DNA from: Saprospiraceae bacterium
GTDB taxonomy: Bacteria > Bacteroidota > Bacteroidia > Chitinophagales > Saprospiraceae
Reading direction: 5' to 3'
Assembly (NCBI GenBank): GCA_020629515.1
Contig: JAHDDE010000032.1
Location: 1 to 42,044 of the forward strand
DNA length: 42,044 bases
Position numbers and translations under genes: made by a program. Below, piece by piece: positions 14,872-23,611 of this stretch. Position 1 is the first letter of the stretch. Each line of letters begins with the position of its first letter. The notes below the pieces were generated by a model that was not told the origin of the DNA, ran no database searches, and worked only from the letters and a program-made list of their open reading frames with translations.

Positions 14872-15276
14872 TTACCAAACTATATTAATAGACTGAACTA
14901 TTTCTGGATGTATAGAAAGAGCTACAGGGCATGTGTGTGCCGCCTTTTCTAATATTTTTTTGTCGTGATCAGAATAATTGTGAGGAGGCATTTGAATATT
15001 AATTTGGATTTCCTTAATCCTCCTAGGATTCGAATCCATGATTTTTGTTATTTCGGATGTTGCCCCATCGATATTGATATTGTTATTGTTTGCTTTGATG
15101 CCCATGATGGTTAACATACAACTTGCTAAAGAAGTAGCGACTAAGTCGGTAGGAGAGAATGCTTCACCTTTACCATTGTTGTCAGTAGGGGCATCAGTTA
15201 TAATCTGCGTTTGTGACTTAATATGCGTTGCTGAAGTTCTTAAAAGTCCATCATAGGTTACTTTCGACGTGGCCAT
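14872..15276 (-). CDS. OsmC/Ohr-family peroxidase-like protein
   Basis: A 134-residue OsmC-family protein, thiol-dependent reductases of organic peroxides. The two redox cysteines are present in the expected places: [10 protein letters not shown] about residue 53 and [10 protein letters not shown] about residue 115. The [16 protein letters not shown] stretch is characteristic. ATG 15276 is chosen over a GTG directly before it. The start overlaps the PhoH 3' end by 26 nt and aroA follows after 8 nt, so the three are probably one transcript. The exact physiological substrate is not shown by the sequence. Confidence 0.9.
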   Translation of the reverse strand: MATSKVTYDGLLRTSATHIKSQTQIITDAPTDNNGKGEAFSPTDLVATSLASCMLTIMGIKANNNNINIDGATSEITKIMDSNPRRIKEIQINIQMPPHNYSDHDKKILEKAAHTCPVALSIHPEIVQSINIVW

Positions 15277-16342
15277 CACTTTCTCTTTTTGATTCCTTTG
15301 GCGAAGGTAATTGATTTTCGGAGCTTTTATTTCTATCGTACGCTATTATTATCGCTTTTACGAGCCTATGTCTGACCACATCATCTGCATTAAGAAAAAC
15401 TGTGGCGATACCATTTATTTCTGATAGTATATCCAAGCCTACGACCAATCCTGATTTCTGCCTTTTGGGTAAATCGATCTGTGATAGATCACCCGTTATA
15501 ATGCATTTGGCGCTTGGTCCCAGTCGAGTTAAAAACATCTTCAATTGCATACTTGTAGTATTCTGAGCTTCATCAAGTATGATAAATGCATTGTCCAAGG
15601 TCCTACCCCTCATAAAAGCGAGTGGTGCAACCTCTATAATGTTACTTGCTGTAAATTGCGCTAACTTGTCCGCAGGTAGCATGTCCTGTAGCGCATCATA
15701 AAGAGGCCTTAAATATGGGTCAACTTTGTCCTTTAGATCTCCTGGCAAAAATCCAAGACTTTCTCCTGCTTCAACAGCCGGCCTGGTCAAAATGATTTTT
15801 TTAACTAATCTATTCTTTAATGCTTTTACAGCGAGTGCAACTGCAGTATAAGTTTTTCCAGTACCTGCGGGTCCAATGGCGAAGAGGATGTCGTTATCTT
15901 CCGATAATTCTACCATTCGCTTTTGGTTTTTGGTACGGGCCTTTATTTTTTTGCCTCCATTGCCATGAACAATGACATTATTACTTGAACTTTCAGGTTC
16001 CAAATGATGATATGGATTGAAGTCTGCTACAAGATCCATTACTGTATGCTGTGATAATTCTTCTGTATCTTTTATGATACGAATCATCATTTCAAACTTT
16101 TCTTTGACCTTTTGAGTTAACTTCTTGTCACCTGATATCTTAAGCTTATCACCACGAGACCTTATCTGTATCTCAGGATATGCTTTTTTTATAATGTTTA
16201 ATTTAGAATTCTTTGCTCCATATAGTTCTAAAGCGTTGATTCCATCTAGTGTGAGTTCTATCTCGCTCAGTGCTTTTTTTGATTTAGAAACGGTCGTTTT
16301 TTCTATGTGAGAATAATTTAGAGAAGTTTCAAAATGACTCAA
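15251..16342 (-). CDS. PhoH-like ATPase
   Basis: A 363-residue PhoH family P-loop ATPase, a helicase-like RNA-metabolism protein often near ybeY. Walker A GPAGTGKT is at residues 157-164 and Walker [10 protein letters not shown] at 253-261. [18 protein letters not shown], diagnostic of the family, lies about 185-202. A KH-like N-terminal region (about 27-95) precedes the ATPase. The start is TTG 16342: no in-frame ATG occurs before residue 85, well inside the conserved domain. It is the first gene of a minus-strand operon with the OsmC-family gene and aroA. No ybeY gene is visible here. Confidence 0.88.
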   Translation of the reverse strand: MSHFETSLNYSHIEKTTVSKSKKALSEIELTLDGINALELYGAKNSKLNIIKKAYPEIQIRSRGDKLKISGDKKLTQKVKEKFEMMIRIIKDTEELSQHTVMDLVADFNPYHHLEPESSSNNVIVHGNGGKKIKARTKNQKRMVELSEDNDILFAIGPAGTGKTYTAVALAVKALKNRLVKKIILTRPAVEAGESLGFLPGDLKDKVDPYLRPLYDALQDMLPADKLAQFTASNIIEVAPLAFMRGRTLDNAFIILDEAQNTTSMQLKMFLTRLGPSAKCIITGDLSQIDLPKRQKSGLVVGLDILSEINGIATVFLNADDVVRHRLVKAIIIAYDRNKSSENQLPSPKESKRESDGHVESNL

Positions 16343-16498
16343 GTATTATTATACTTCAGCATGTTATTCCAAAAGTCAATATTATGATAATTATATCTAA
16401 AACGGGCATCTTCGACAGATGTATTGTGACAATAATAGCTACAGCCTAAAAAAGGATGGTAAAAATGTTTTTCTTTGATGCAAATATCGAATAGCTCT

Positions 16499-17266
16499 AT
16501 GAGCTTAGTGACATTAATTACAGATTTTGGATATAAGGATTATTACACTGCTTTGCTAAAAGCAGCATTATATACCTATCAGCCTGAGTTAACTATTGTG
16601 GATATATCTCATGATATCACAAGGCACGACATAATGGAAGCTTCATTTTTTCTCAAATGCACATATAACAATTTCCCCAAAGGCTCTATACATGTTGTTT
16701 TAGTCAATTCTTTTTATGACGATCACAGCGAAGTAGTAGTATTCGAACATAACGGGCATAAATTCATCGGCCCTAATAATGGATTGTTCTCATTAGTGTT
16801 TCCTGAGTTGAACAAAGAAGAAGTGCACAAGCTCAACGGAGAGGTTGATACCTCTAATCAATATGAGTTAATTGGAGCAGCTGTAAAAGATCTTGCTAAG
16901 AATGCTCCATTGAATGATTTTGCCATTCATGCAGCACATTTTGATCAGAAAATCGCACTGCAACCAGTCGTTACTTCAAGTCAAATAAGAGCTACTATAG
17001 TGCATGTAGATCAATTTGGTAATGTCATAGTCAATATAAATCGTTCTACATTTGAACAAATAAGAAAAGGACGACCATTTGCGATCTATTATAAAAGCAA
17101 TGAACCTATAGAGCGTCTGGCAGAAAGCTATAGCGATTGCCCTATAGGCGATGTGTGTGCCTTTTTTAATACTGTTGAGTTCTTAGAAATAGCTGTCAAT
17201 ATGGGAAATGCCCATGAACTACTCAATCTGAACAAGAATGAAACTATTCAAATCAACTTCTTTTAA
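16499..17266 (+). CDS. SAM hydroxide adenosyltransferase (DUF62) family protein
   Basis: A 255-residue protein of the family that hydrolyses S-adenosylmethionine to adenosine and methionine. The N-terminal LITDFGYKDYYTALLK (about 5-20) and the VDISHDITRHDI block are characteristic. The usual VDPGVG segment is replaced by VNSFYDD, and the PDNG motif reads GPNNG. The family is recognisable, but these substitutions make catalysis uncertain. ATG 16499 is chosen because homology starts there; in-frame TTG 16475 and ATG 16478 are alternatives. It lies 18 nt upstream of aroB, and the aroB-PBP genes follow on the same strand, so a shared transcript is likely. It diverges from PhoH. Confidence 0.8.
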   Translation: MSLVTLITDFGYKDYYTALLKAALYTYQPELTIVDISHDITRHDIMEASFFLKCTYNNFPKGSIHVVLVNSFYDDHSEVVVFEHNGHKFIGPNNGLFSLVFPELNKEEVHKLNGEVDTSNQYELIGAAVKDLAKNAPLNDFAIHAAHFDQKIALQPVVTSSQIRATIVHVDQFGNVIVNINRSTFEQIRKGRPFAIYYKSNEPIERLAESYSDCPIGDVCAFFNTVEFLEIAVNMGNAHELLNLNKNETIQINFF

Positions 17267-17284
17267 TCTAATCTTTTAGCAGTC

Positions 17285-18352
17285 ATGAATAAGGTAGTCA
17301 CGTTGGATAATTATGATGTGGTATATGGGGACTCCTCATCTGCTTTGATTACTTATCTCTCAGATAAGTCTTATACATCTATCAATGTCATAGTTGATGA
17401 AAATACAAGAGCTCACTGTCTCCCACATATAACCGATAGCTTACCCAAAGATTGCAAGATTATTGATATCCCGAGTGGCGAAAAGCATAAGGGGTTATCT
17501 ACTTGTGAAATCATCTGGGATCAGATGGTTCGATATCAGCTTGATCGTCATGCCCTTATCATTAATTTAGGTGGTGGGGTGATAGGTGATATGGGAGGAT
17601 TTGCAGCTTCCTGTTATATGAGAGGAGTGGATTTTATCCAAATTCCTACCACCTTACTATCTCAAGTAGATGCTTCGATAGGAGGTAAATTGGCAGTGGA
17701 TTTTAGGGGGTTAAAAAACTTTATAGGGCTATTCAAAAATCCTAATCAAGTCATAGTCGATCCAAAATTTTTATCTACACTATCTGATGAAGAATTTAGA
17801 AGTGGTTATGCCGAGATGATCAAGCATGCACTTATCAGAGATCATAGCATATGGTCGAGGATGCTGTCGACCGCACAATGGAAAGATTTGGATTGGAATG
17901 AGGAAATATTGGCTTCTATACTTATAAAAAAGGACGTCGTAGAGCAAGATCCTAAAGAAAAAGGGCTAAGAAAAATTTTAAACTTTGGACATACAATAGG
18001 TCATGCCGTTGAATCTTTGTCATTCGAGACTGATAAGCCTTTGCTGCATGGTGAGGCCATAGCTATTGGTATGATTTGTGAGGCTTTTCTTTCTGCCAAT
18101 CTTTGTGCATTACCTAATGAAGAATTGGATAAGATTACTTCATATATTTTGTCCGTTTATGATGATTTGGATCTGACACTTCTCACTGATCAACAAGAGA
18201 TTTTTAAGAAGTTGAAACAGGATAAAAAAAATAAAGGGGGCAGAATACTTTTTTCATTACTTGAGGCACCGGGCAAATGTGCTTTTGATATTGAGGCAAA
18301 TGAAAAACACATTTTTGCAAGTCTTGACTATTTAATCTCATCTGGCAAATAA
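17285..18352 (+). CDS. aroB: 3-dehydroquinate synthase
   Basis: A 355-residue enzyme making 3-dehydroquinate from DAHP, the second shikimate step. The NAD-binding LGGGVIGDMGGFAA lies near residues 95-108. IPTTLLSQVDASIGGK follows near 121-136. The zinc-site residues include Glu in RSGYAEMIKHALI and the His residues in NFGHTIGHAVE and LLHGEAIAIG. ATG 17285 is the start. It is encoded 18 nt after the SAM-hydrolase-family gene and 31 nt before the first penicillin-binding protein. Full length and intact. Confidence 0.94.
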   Translation: MNKVVTLDNYDVVYGDSSSALITYLSDKSYTSINVIVDENTRAHCLPHITDSLPKDCKIIDIPSGEKHKGLSTCEIIWDQMVRYQLDRHALIINLGGGVIGDMGGFAASCYMRGVDFIQIPTTLLSQVDASIGGKLAVDFRGLKNFIGLFKNPNQVIVDPKFLSTLSDEEFRSGYAEMIKHALIRDHSIWSRMLSTAQWKDLDWNEEILASILIKKDVVEQDPKEKGLRKILNFGHTIGHAVESLSFETDKPLLHGEAIAIGMICEAFLSANLCALPNEELDKITSYILSVYDDLDLTLLTDQQEIFKKLKQDKKNKGGRILFSLLEAPGKCAFDIEANEKHIFASLDYLISSGK

Positions 18353-18383
18353 TAATTTGCTTTTCTGATTGTTCCTATATATC

Positions 18384-20846
18384 ATGGAGCAGAAGACACT
18401 TTGGAGCATTCCATACAGAAATATTATAATTGGAATCTGGGCTTGCTTTATAACAGGACTGATAATTTTTCTTGCATTATTTTATTACGTAGCGAAAACT
18501 AAGCTGCCTAATACAGATGAATTAGAGAATCCAAGATTTGAACAAGCGAGTATAGTATACTCTGCTGACCGTCAGGAGGTAGACCGCTATTTTAGTAAAA
18601 ATCGTGAGTGGATCCAATACGAAGATCTTTCACCTCATCTTGTCAATGCTCTGTTGGCTACAGAAGACCATAGATTCTTTGAGCATAGTGGGATAGATTT
18701 TTACTCTCTTGGAAGAGCAGTGGTTAAGTTAGGCACTAATGGTGGAGCCAGTACAATCACACAACAATTAGCAAAACAGTTCTTTACGCCAGTAAAATCT
18801 CGAAATCCCCTAAAGCGAATTTGGCAAAAAATGAAAGAATGGGTCATCGCTATAGAGTTTGAAAGGAGATATACTAAGGAAGAAATTATGGCGATGTTCT
18901 TTAATAAGTTTGATTTTTACTATAGCTCCAATGGCATTGTTGCTGCTTCTCAAGTATACTTCTCCAAGAACCAAAAAGATCTAACTGTTGATGAGGCAGC
19001 CCTGTTAGTTGGGATGTTTAAGAACCCATATTATTACAATCCTGTAAGACGTCCCGAGCGAGCTGAGGCTCGTAGAAATACTGTGATCTATCTTATGAAA
19101 CACCATGGGTTTATAGGAGAAGAAGATTATGCAGAATATAGATCTCGACCTATAGATATGTCTAATTTTAAAAGAAAGGAAAACTTCTCAGGATTGGCTC
19201 CGCATTTTATGGCAGAATTAAAGAAATATGTCAAAGAGTTACTTCTGGAGAACGAGATTGCCAAACCAGGAGGAGAAAAATATAATCTCGATTTGGATGG
19301 ACTAAAGATATATAGTACGATAGACTCCAGATATCAACGTCACGCCGAGAAGTCTGCAAAAGCTCATATGTCAAAACTTCAAAAACAATTTGAAAAATCC
19401 TGGGGGAGTACCGATCTATGGTTATATAATCCAGATGGTATAAACATCTCTTCTCGTAAAAGTATACTGAATAATCAGGTAGAAGGAAGTGACAGATATA
19501 AGAGACTCAGAAATAAAATTCTAAAAGATATAACCAAAGAGATCTCCAATGAAGTTGAAGACGTCAGATTATGGAATGCTGATATTATCAGGATGATTAG
19601 AGCAGAAAGTAATCCAAAATATCTACAAGAATTATTGGATAGGAAGTCAATCTCAAGCAGGCAAAAGGAAATTTATGAGAAGATACTAAACTCGCGTTTT
19701 TGGAATAGACTTAAAAAGGCATGGAAAGAGTTAGGAAGTCAAGCCAAAAAAGAATTCAATACAAAAAGGAAAATGAAAATGTATTCTTTTGATGGCTATA
19801 CGGATAAAGTCATGACTCCCTTGGATTCGATAAAATATATGATGAATTTTTTGCAGATTGGATCTGTCGCCATTAATCCGCATACAGGGCATGTTAAGTC
19901 ATGGGTTGGAGGAATTGATTTTGATCATTGGAAGTATGATCATGTAACATCCAATCGTCAGGCAGGATCAACTTTTAAACCATTTTTATACACTACTTCA
20001 TTGATGAATGGTATATCACCTTGTTGGAAGGTAGAAGATATACAATATACCATCCCAGCTAATGATCCTAATTTTGGACTTGCTGACAGCTGGTCACCCA
20101 AAAATGCCCGAGGCACTTTCAGCCAAGAAAAATACACACTAAAAGAAGCTTTAAAAAAGTCCTTAAATTCTGCATCTGTATGGTTAGTGAATGAACTGGG
20201 CTCTGTAGATGGTATCATACAGCTTGCTGAATCTATGGGCATTAGCAAAGGAAAGATTGGACGTTATCCATCTATTGTATTAGGAACGCCGAATGTAAAT
20301 GTCTTAGAGATGACCTCGGCTTATGGGACTTATGCCAATAATGGTGTATCGGTTAAGCCTGTATTTATTGAAAAAATAGAGGATAAGAATGGAGTGGTCA
20401 TCTATCAGAGTGAAGTAGTGCAGCATCGATCTATACCAGAGAATTATAACTATGCGATGGTCGAAATGTTGAAGTACGCATCAAGTGCTGTTTCCTACAG
20501 GCTAAAAACGGATTTTGGTGGGAAAACTGGTACGACCAATGATCATGTTGATGGTTGGTATGTTGGTATATCTCCAGATTTGGTTGTTGGGACATGGGTT
20601 GGAGGAGAGTATCCATGGATTAGATTTACTAATTTTGATTTAGGACAGGGATCATATATGGCTCGCCCTTATTTTCTTGACTTTATGTCTGCTATTGAGG
20701 GTGATCCAGAAATAGGATTTAGAACAAATGCATCCTTTACTTTTCCGGGCAATTTGGATATAGAATTAGATTGTTCTAAATATGAAGACATAATTCCTGC
20801 TGAAGAAGATGTAGAACAGGATGAGTTTGAAGACCCTTTTGATTAG
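18384..20846 (+). CDS. Class A penicillin-binding protein 1 (PBP1A-like), first copy
   Basis: An 820-residue bifunctional peptidoglycan synthase. An N-terminal membrane anchor lies about 13-37. The glycosyltransferase domain has its catalytic Glu at E94 in TEDHRFFEHSG and the STITQQLAKQ motif near 124-133. The transpeptidase has S529-x-x-K532 (STFK), an SLN-type SxN motif in KKSLNSAS, and K714-T-G in GGKTGTT. Between the two domains is a charged helical insertion of about 130 residues, and the tail is acidic (DVEQDEFEDPFD). ATG 18384 is preferred over an upstream TTG at 18369. A second, diverged copy follows 84 nt downstream. Confidence 0.92.
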   Translation: MEQKTLWSIPYRNIIIGIWACFITGLIIFLALFYYVAKTKLPNTDELENPRFEQASIVYSADRQEVDRYFSKNREWIQYEDLSPHLVNALLATEDHRFFEHSGIDFYSLGRAVVKLGTNGGASTITQQLAKQFFTPVKSRNPLKRIWQKMKEWVIAIEFERRYTKEEIMAMFFNKFDFYYSSNGIVAASQVYFSKNQKDLTVDEAALLVGMFKNPYYYNPVRRPERAEARRNTVIYLMKHHGFIGEEDYAEYRSRPIDMSNFKRKENFSGLAPHFMAELKKYVKELLLENEIAKPGGEKYNLDLDGLKIYSTIDSRYQRHAEKSAKAHMSKLQKQFEKSWGSTDLWLYNPDGINISSRKSILNNQVEGSDRYKRLRNKILKDITKEISNEVEDVRLWNADIIRMIRAESNPKYLQELLDRKSISSRQKEIYEKILNSRFWNRLKKAWKELGSQAKKEFNTKRKMKMYSFDGYTDKVMTPLDSIKYMMNFLQIGSVAINPHTGHVKSWVGGIDFDHWKYDHVTSNRQAGSTFKPFLYTTSLMNGISPCWKVEDIQYTIPANDPNFGLADSWSPKNARGTFSQEKYTLKEALKKSLNSASVWLVNELGSVDGIIQLAESMGISKGKIGRYPSIVLGTPNVNVLEMTSAYGTYANNGVSVKPVFIEKIEDKNGVVIYQSEVVQHRSIPENYNYAMVEMLKYASSAVSYRLKTDFGGKTGTTNDHVDGWYVGISPDLVVGTWVGGEYPWIRFTNFDLGQGSYMARPYFLDFMSAIEGDPEIGFRTNASFTFPGNLDIELDCSKYEDIIPAEEDVEQDEFEDPFD

Positions 20847-20883
20847 GTCCTAACCAAATCTGATAAGGAGTCAAAAGAAGTAC

Positions 20884-20904
20884 TATCACTATAAATTAGT
20901 GATA
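20884..20904 (+). repeat. Short hairpin between the two PBP genes
   Basis: TATCACTA (20884-20891) and TAGTGATA (20897-20904) are perfect 8-bp inverted arms around a 5-nt loop. It lies 27 nt before the second PBP start. It is AT-rich with little T tract, so a weak terminator, a processing signal or an operator are all possible. Confidence 0.4.
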
Positions 20905-20930
20905 TTTAGAATTACTTTTATGGCTTAACT

Positions 20931-23531
20931 ATGAGTGTTTCTGATAGAATCAAAAATTTTTGGAACAATCCAAAAGAAAAGTCTTACTTAAAATGGCTGG
21001 TTAGAGCTCTGTGGGCTTCGCTAATTTTAGGAATATTAGCAGGTATATTCATTATTACTTGGGTAGCCTTTGGAGATTTACCAGACTTTGAAGATTTGGA
21101 GAATCCCAAATATGATTTGGCTTCAGTTATTTATGATGCCAATGAAGTGCAATTTGGTAAATATTATATAGAGAATAGACAATTTGTAGATTATGATGAA
21201 TTGTCTCCAAATATTAGAGAAGCACTGTATAGTGTTGAAGATGCTCGGTACTTTAATCATGCTGGTATAGACTTTAGGGCCTTAGTACGTGTTGCTGTTA
21301 AGACTGTACTGTTGCAACAACAAAGTGCCGGAGGAGGAAGTACTATTACTCAGCAATTAGCCAAATTATTATTTAGCAGGGATAATTTAGACGCATCATC
21401 TAAGATGGGTAGAGCAATAGCTATTGCTAAAGTCAAATTCAAGGAGTGGATCACCGCAGTAAAGTTGGAGCGTAGCTATACAAAAGAGGAGATTGTAGCT
21501 ATGTATCTGAATAAGTTTGAGTTTATCAATGGAGCTCATGGTATTAAATCAGCCGCAGAGATATACTTTGACAAGGATCAGTCGGAATTATCCAAATCTG
21601 AAGCTGCCACATTGGTAGGTATGCTGAAAAATCCAGCGAGATTCAATCCTGTAAGGTTTAATGAAAGGACTAAGGGCAGGCGAAATGTGGTCCTCCAGAT
21701 GATGGCCAATCGAGAGCTTATTGATCCAATTGAATTGGATAGTTTGCAAAAGTCTATCTTGGATATGTCCAATTTTAAACGAGCCAGTCAAAGCGAAGGA
21801 ATAGCACCATACTTTAGAAGCGAATTGACTAAATGGGTTAGATCATTATTGCTAAAGGAAGAATATCATAAACCAGAAGGAGGAACCTACGACATCTATC
21901 GAGATGGACTAAAGATATACACGACTATAGATGTTAGGTATCAGAAGTTAGCAGAAGAGGCCTTAAAAGAACACTTGGCTACTCTTCAAAAGAGGTATTG
22001 GCGAGTTTGGGACCGTAAGGATCCTCTGAAATTTGAAGCTGATGAGATTAAACAAAAGATAATTTTGGAGTCAATTGATAGGAGGATAAGGGATACTGAA
22101 CTTTACAAATCATTATATCAAAAATATTTTTCTGAAATAATACAAAAGGCTAAGGAAGAGTTTGATTTGGAACTAAAGGAACCAACTCTCAGGCGGATAT
22201 ATGATGATCCAAATTATATTAACTCACTGCCCAATAAAGTTAAGAGTGCTTACAGAAAAGTAACAGATTCAGACAAGACTAAGTCTCAATGGAGATCGTT
22301 TAAAAACGCCCTAAAGGCTAAAATGAATGAAAAAACTAAGGCTAAGATTTTTGCCTATAATGACAAGGGTTTTGAGGAGAAAGAAATGACAAGAATGGAT
22401 AGCCTATTATACCATTTGAGGCATCTCCAAGCTGGATTACTCTCTTTAGATCCAAAGAACGGACATATCAAAGCTTGGGTCGGAGGAGCTGATCATCGGT
22501 ATTTTAAGTTTGATCATGTAACGATGCGTCGTCAAGTGGGCTCAACAATCAAGCCATTTGTCTATGCCACAGCGATTGGAGTACAAGGGATACCTCCATG
22601 TCAAGAATTTAATGACATACAATATACCATAGCTCCCGGGGATGATGGATTCTTAGTAGATGATGAGTGGTCTCCCTCGAATGCTAATGGACTTTTCACA
22701 GAAAATGCTTATAACCTTTATCAAGGTTTGTTGTATTCAAAAAACTCTATAACGATTCGTATAGTTAAAGAAATGGGAACTATAGAATTAGTAAGAGATC
22801 TGCTACACAACGTTGGCATTGACAAAAATGAAAGACTTTCTAATGGCAGACTGGTAGTGCCCCGTGTGCCATCTATTGCCTTAGGATCTGTTGATCTTTC
22901 TTTATTGGAGATGGCTGGTGGATATACAACATTTGCTAATAATGGAATCTATACAGAACCGATATTTATAGATCGAATCGAGGATAAACATGGCAAGGTT
23001 ATCTATAGTAGTTCTACTTTGCAACGTCGAGCGCTTAACCCTCTATACAATGCGGTTATGGTCGACATGTTACAGAACAACACGGGTGGAGGTTTTGGCC
23101 TTGGATTAAAAAGTCCAAATGGAGGAAAAACGGGTACGACTAATGATTATGCAGATGGCTGGTTTATGGGTATAACACCTAATTTAGTAACAGGTGTTTG
23201 GGTTGGCGGAGACGAAAAATGGGTTCGGTTTTATACTTTAGATGATGGTCAGGGTTTTGTAATGGCTCGTCCAATTTATCAAAAGTATTTGCAGAAAATA
23301 GAAGCTGATAAAGATATAGACTTTGATATATCCGCTAAGTTCGCTCAAGGTCCTACTGGTATTGAGGATCTAATAGATTGTTCTCGATATAAGCAAATCA
23401 AACCTGAAGAAGAGCAGGAAAATCGTCTTCAAGAAAAGTTGGATTTAGAAGTATTTGAGGATGACGAATTTGGTTCTGAATTTGAAGATGAATTTGAGGA
23501 ATTATCTGTGGACACAAGTGGGATATTTTAA
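20931..23531 (+). CDS. Class A penicillin-binding protein 1 (PBP1A-like), second copy
   Basis: An 866-residue paralogue of the preceding gene with the same plan. A membrane anchor lies about 24-48. The glycosyltransferase motif SVEDARYFNHAGID is followed by STITQQLAKLLF, and the transpeptidase has S538-x-x-K541 (STIK), an SKNS SxN-type motif and K733-T-G. A charged helical insertion again lies between the domains. The C-terminus is more acidic and longer than in the first copy (EDDEFGSEFEDEFEE). All catalytic residues are kept in both copies, so neither looks degenerate. The arrangement suggests an old tandem duplication; the two enzymes may be specialised for elongation and division or for stress. 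Confidence 0.92.
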   Translation: MSVSDRIKNFWNNPKEKSYLKWLVRALWASLILGILAGIFIITWVAFGDLPDFEDLENPKYDLASVIYDANEVQFGKYYIENRQFVDYDELSPNIREALYSVEDARYFNHAGIDFRALVRVAVKTVLLQQQSAGGGSTITQQLAKLLFSRDNLDASSKMGRAIAIAKVKFKEWITAVKLERSYTKEEIVAMYLNKFEFINGAHGIKSAAEIYFDKDQSELSKSEAATLVGMLKNPARFNPVRFNERTKGRRNVVLQMMANRELIDPIELDSLQKSILDMSNFKRASQSEGIAPYFRSELTKWVRSLLLKEEYHKPEGGTYDIYRDGLKIYTTIDVRYQKLAEEALKEHLATLQKRYWRVWDRKDPLKFEADEIKQKIILESIDRRIRDTELYKSLYQKYFSEIIQKAKEEFDLELKEPTLRRIYDDPNYINSLPNKVKSAYRKVTDSDKTKSQWRSFKNALKAKMNEKTKAKIFAYNDKGFEEKEMTRMDSLLYHLRHLQAGLLSLDPKNGHIKAWVGGADHRYFKFDHVTMRRQVGSTIKPFVYATAIGVQGIPPCQEFNDIQYTIAPGDDGFLVDDEWSPSNANGLFTENAYNLYQGLLYSKNSITIRIVKEMGTIELVRDLLHNVGIDKNERLSNGRLVVPRVPSIALGSVDLSLLEMAGGYTTFANNGIYTEPIFIDRIEDKHGKVIYSSSTLQRRALNPLYNAVMVDMLQNNTGGGFGLGLKSPNGGKTGTTNDYADGWFMGITPNLVTGVWVGGDEKWVRFYTLDDGQGFVMARPIYQKYLQKIEADKDIDFDISAKFAQGPTGIEDLIDCSRYKQIKPEEEQENRLQEKLDLEVFEDDEFGSEFEDEFEELSVDTSGIF

Positions 23532-23582
23532 TAATTCAAAACCTCATTCTTATTTCAATCCTCTACAGCAACAATATTTGAT

Positions 23583-23604
23583 GCTTATCAAAGTTTTGAT
23601 AAGC
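23583..23604 (+). repeat. 5'-UTR hairpin before the T9SS B-type gene
   Basis: GCTTATCAAA (23583-23592) and TTTGATAAGC (23595-23604) are perfect 10-bp arms. A near-consensus -7 box AATATTTG (23573-23580) would place the transcript start at or just before the hairpin, and the ATG follows at 23612. It could therefore be a 5'-terminal mRNA stem-loop. Confidence 0.5.
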
Positions 23605-23611
23605 AGATTGT

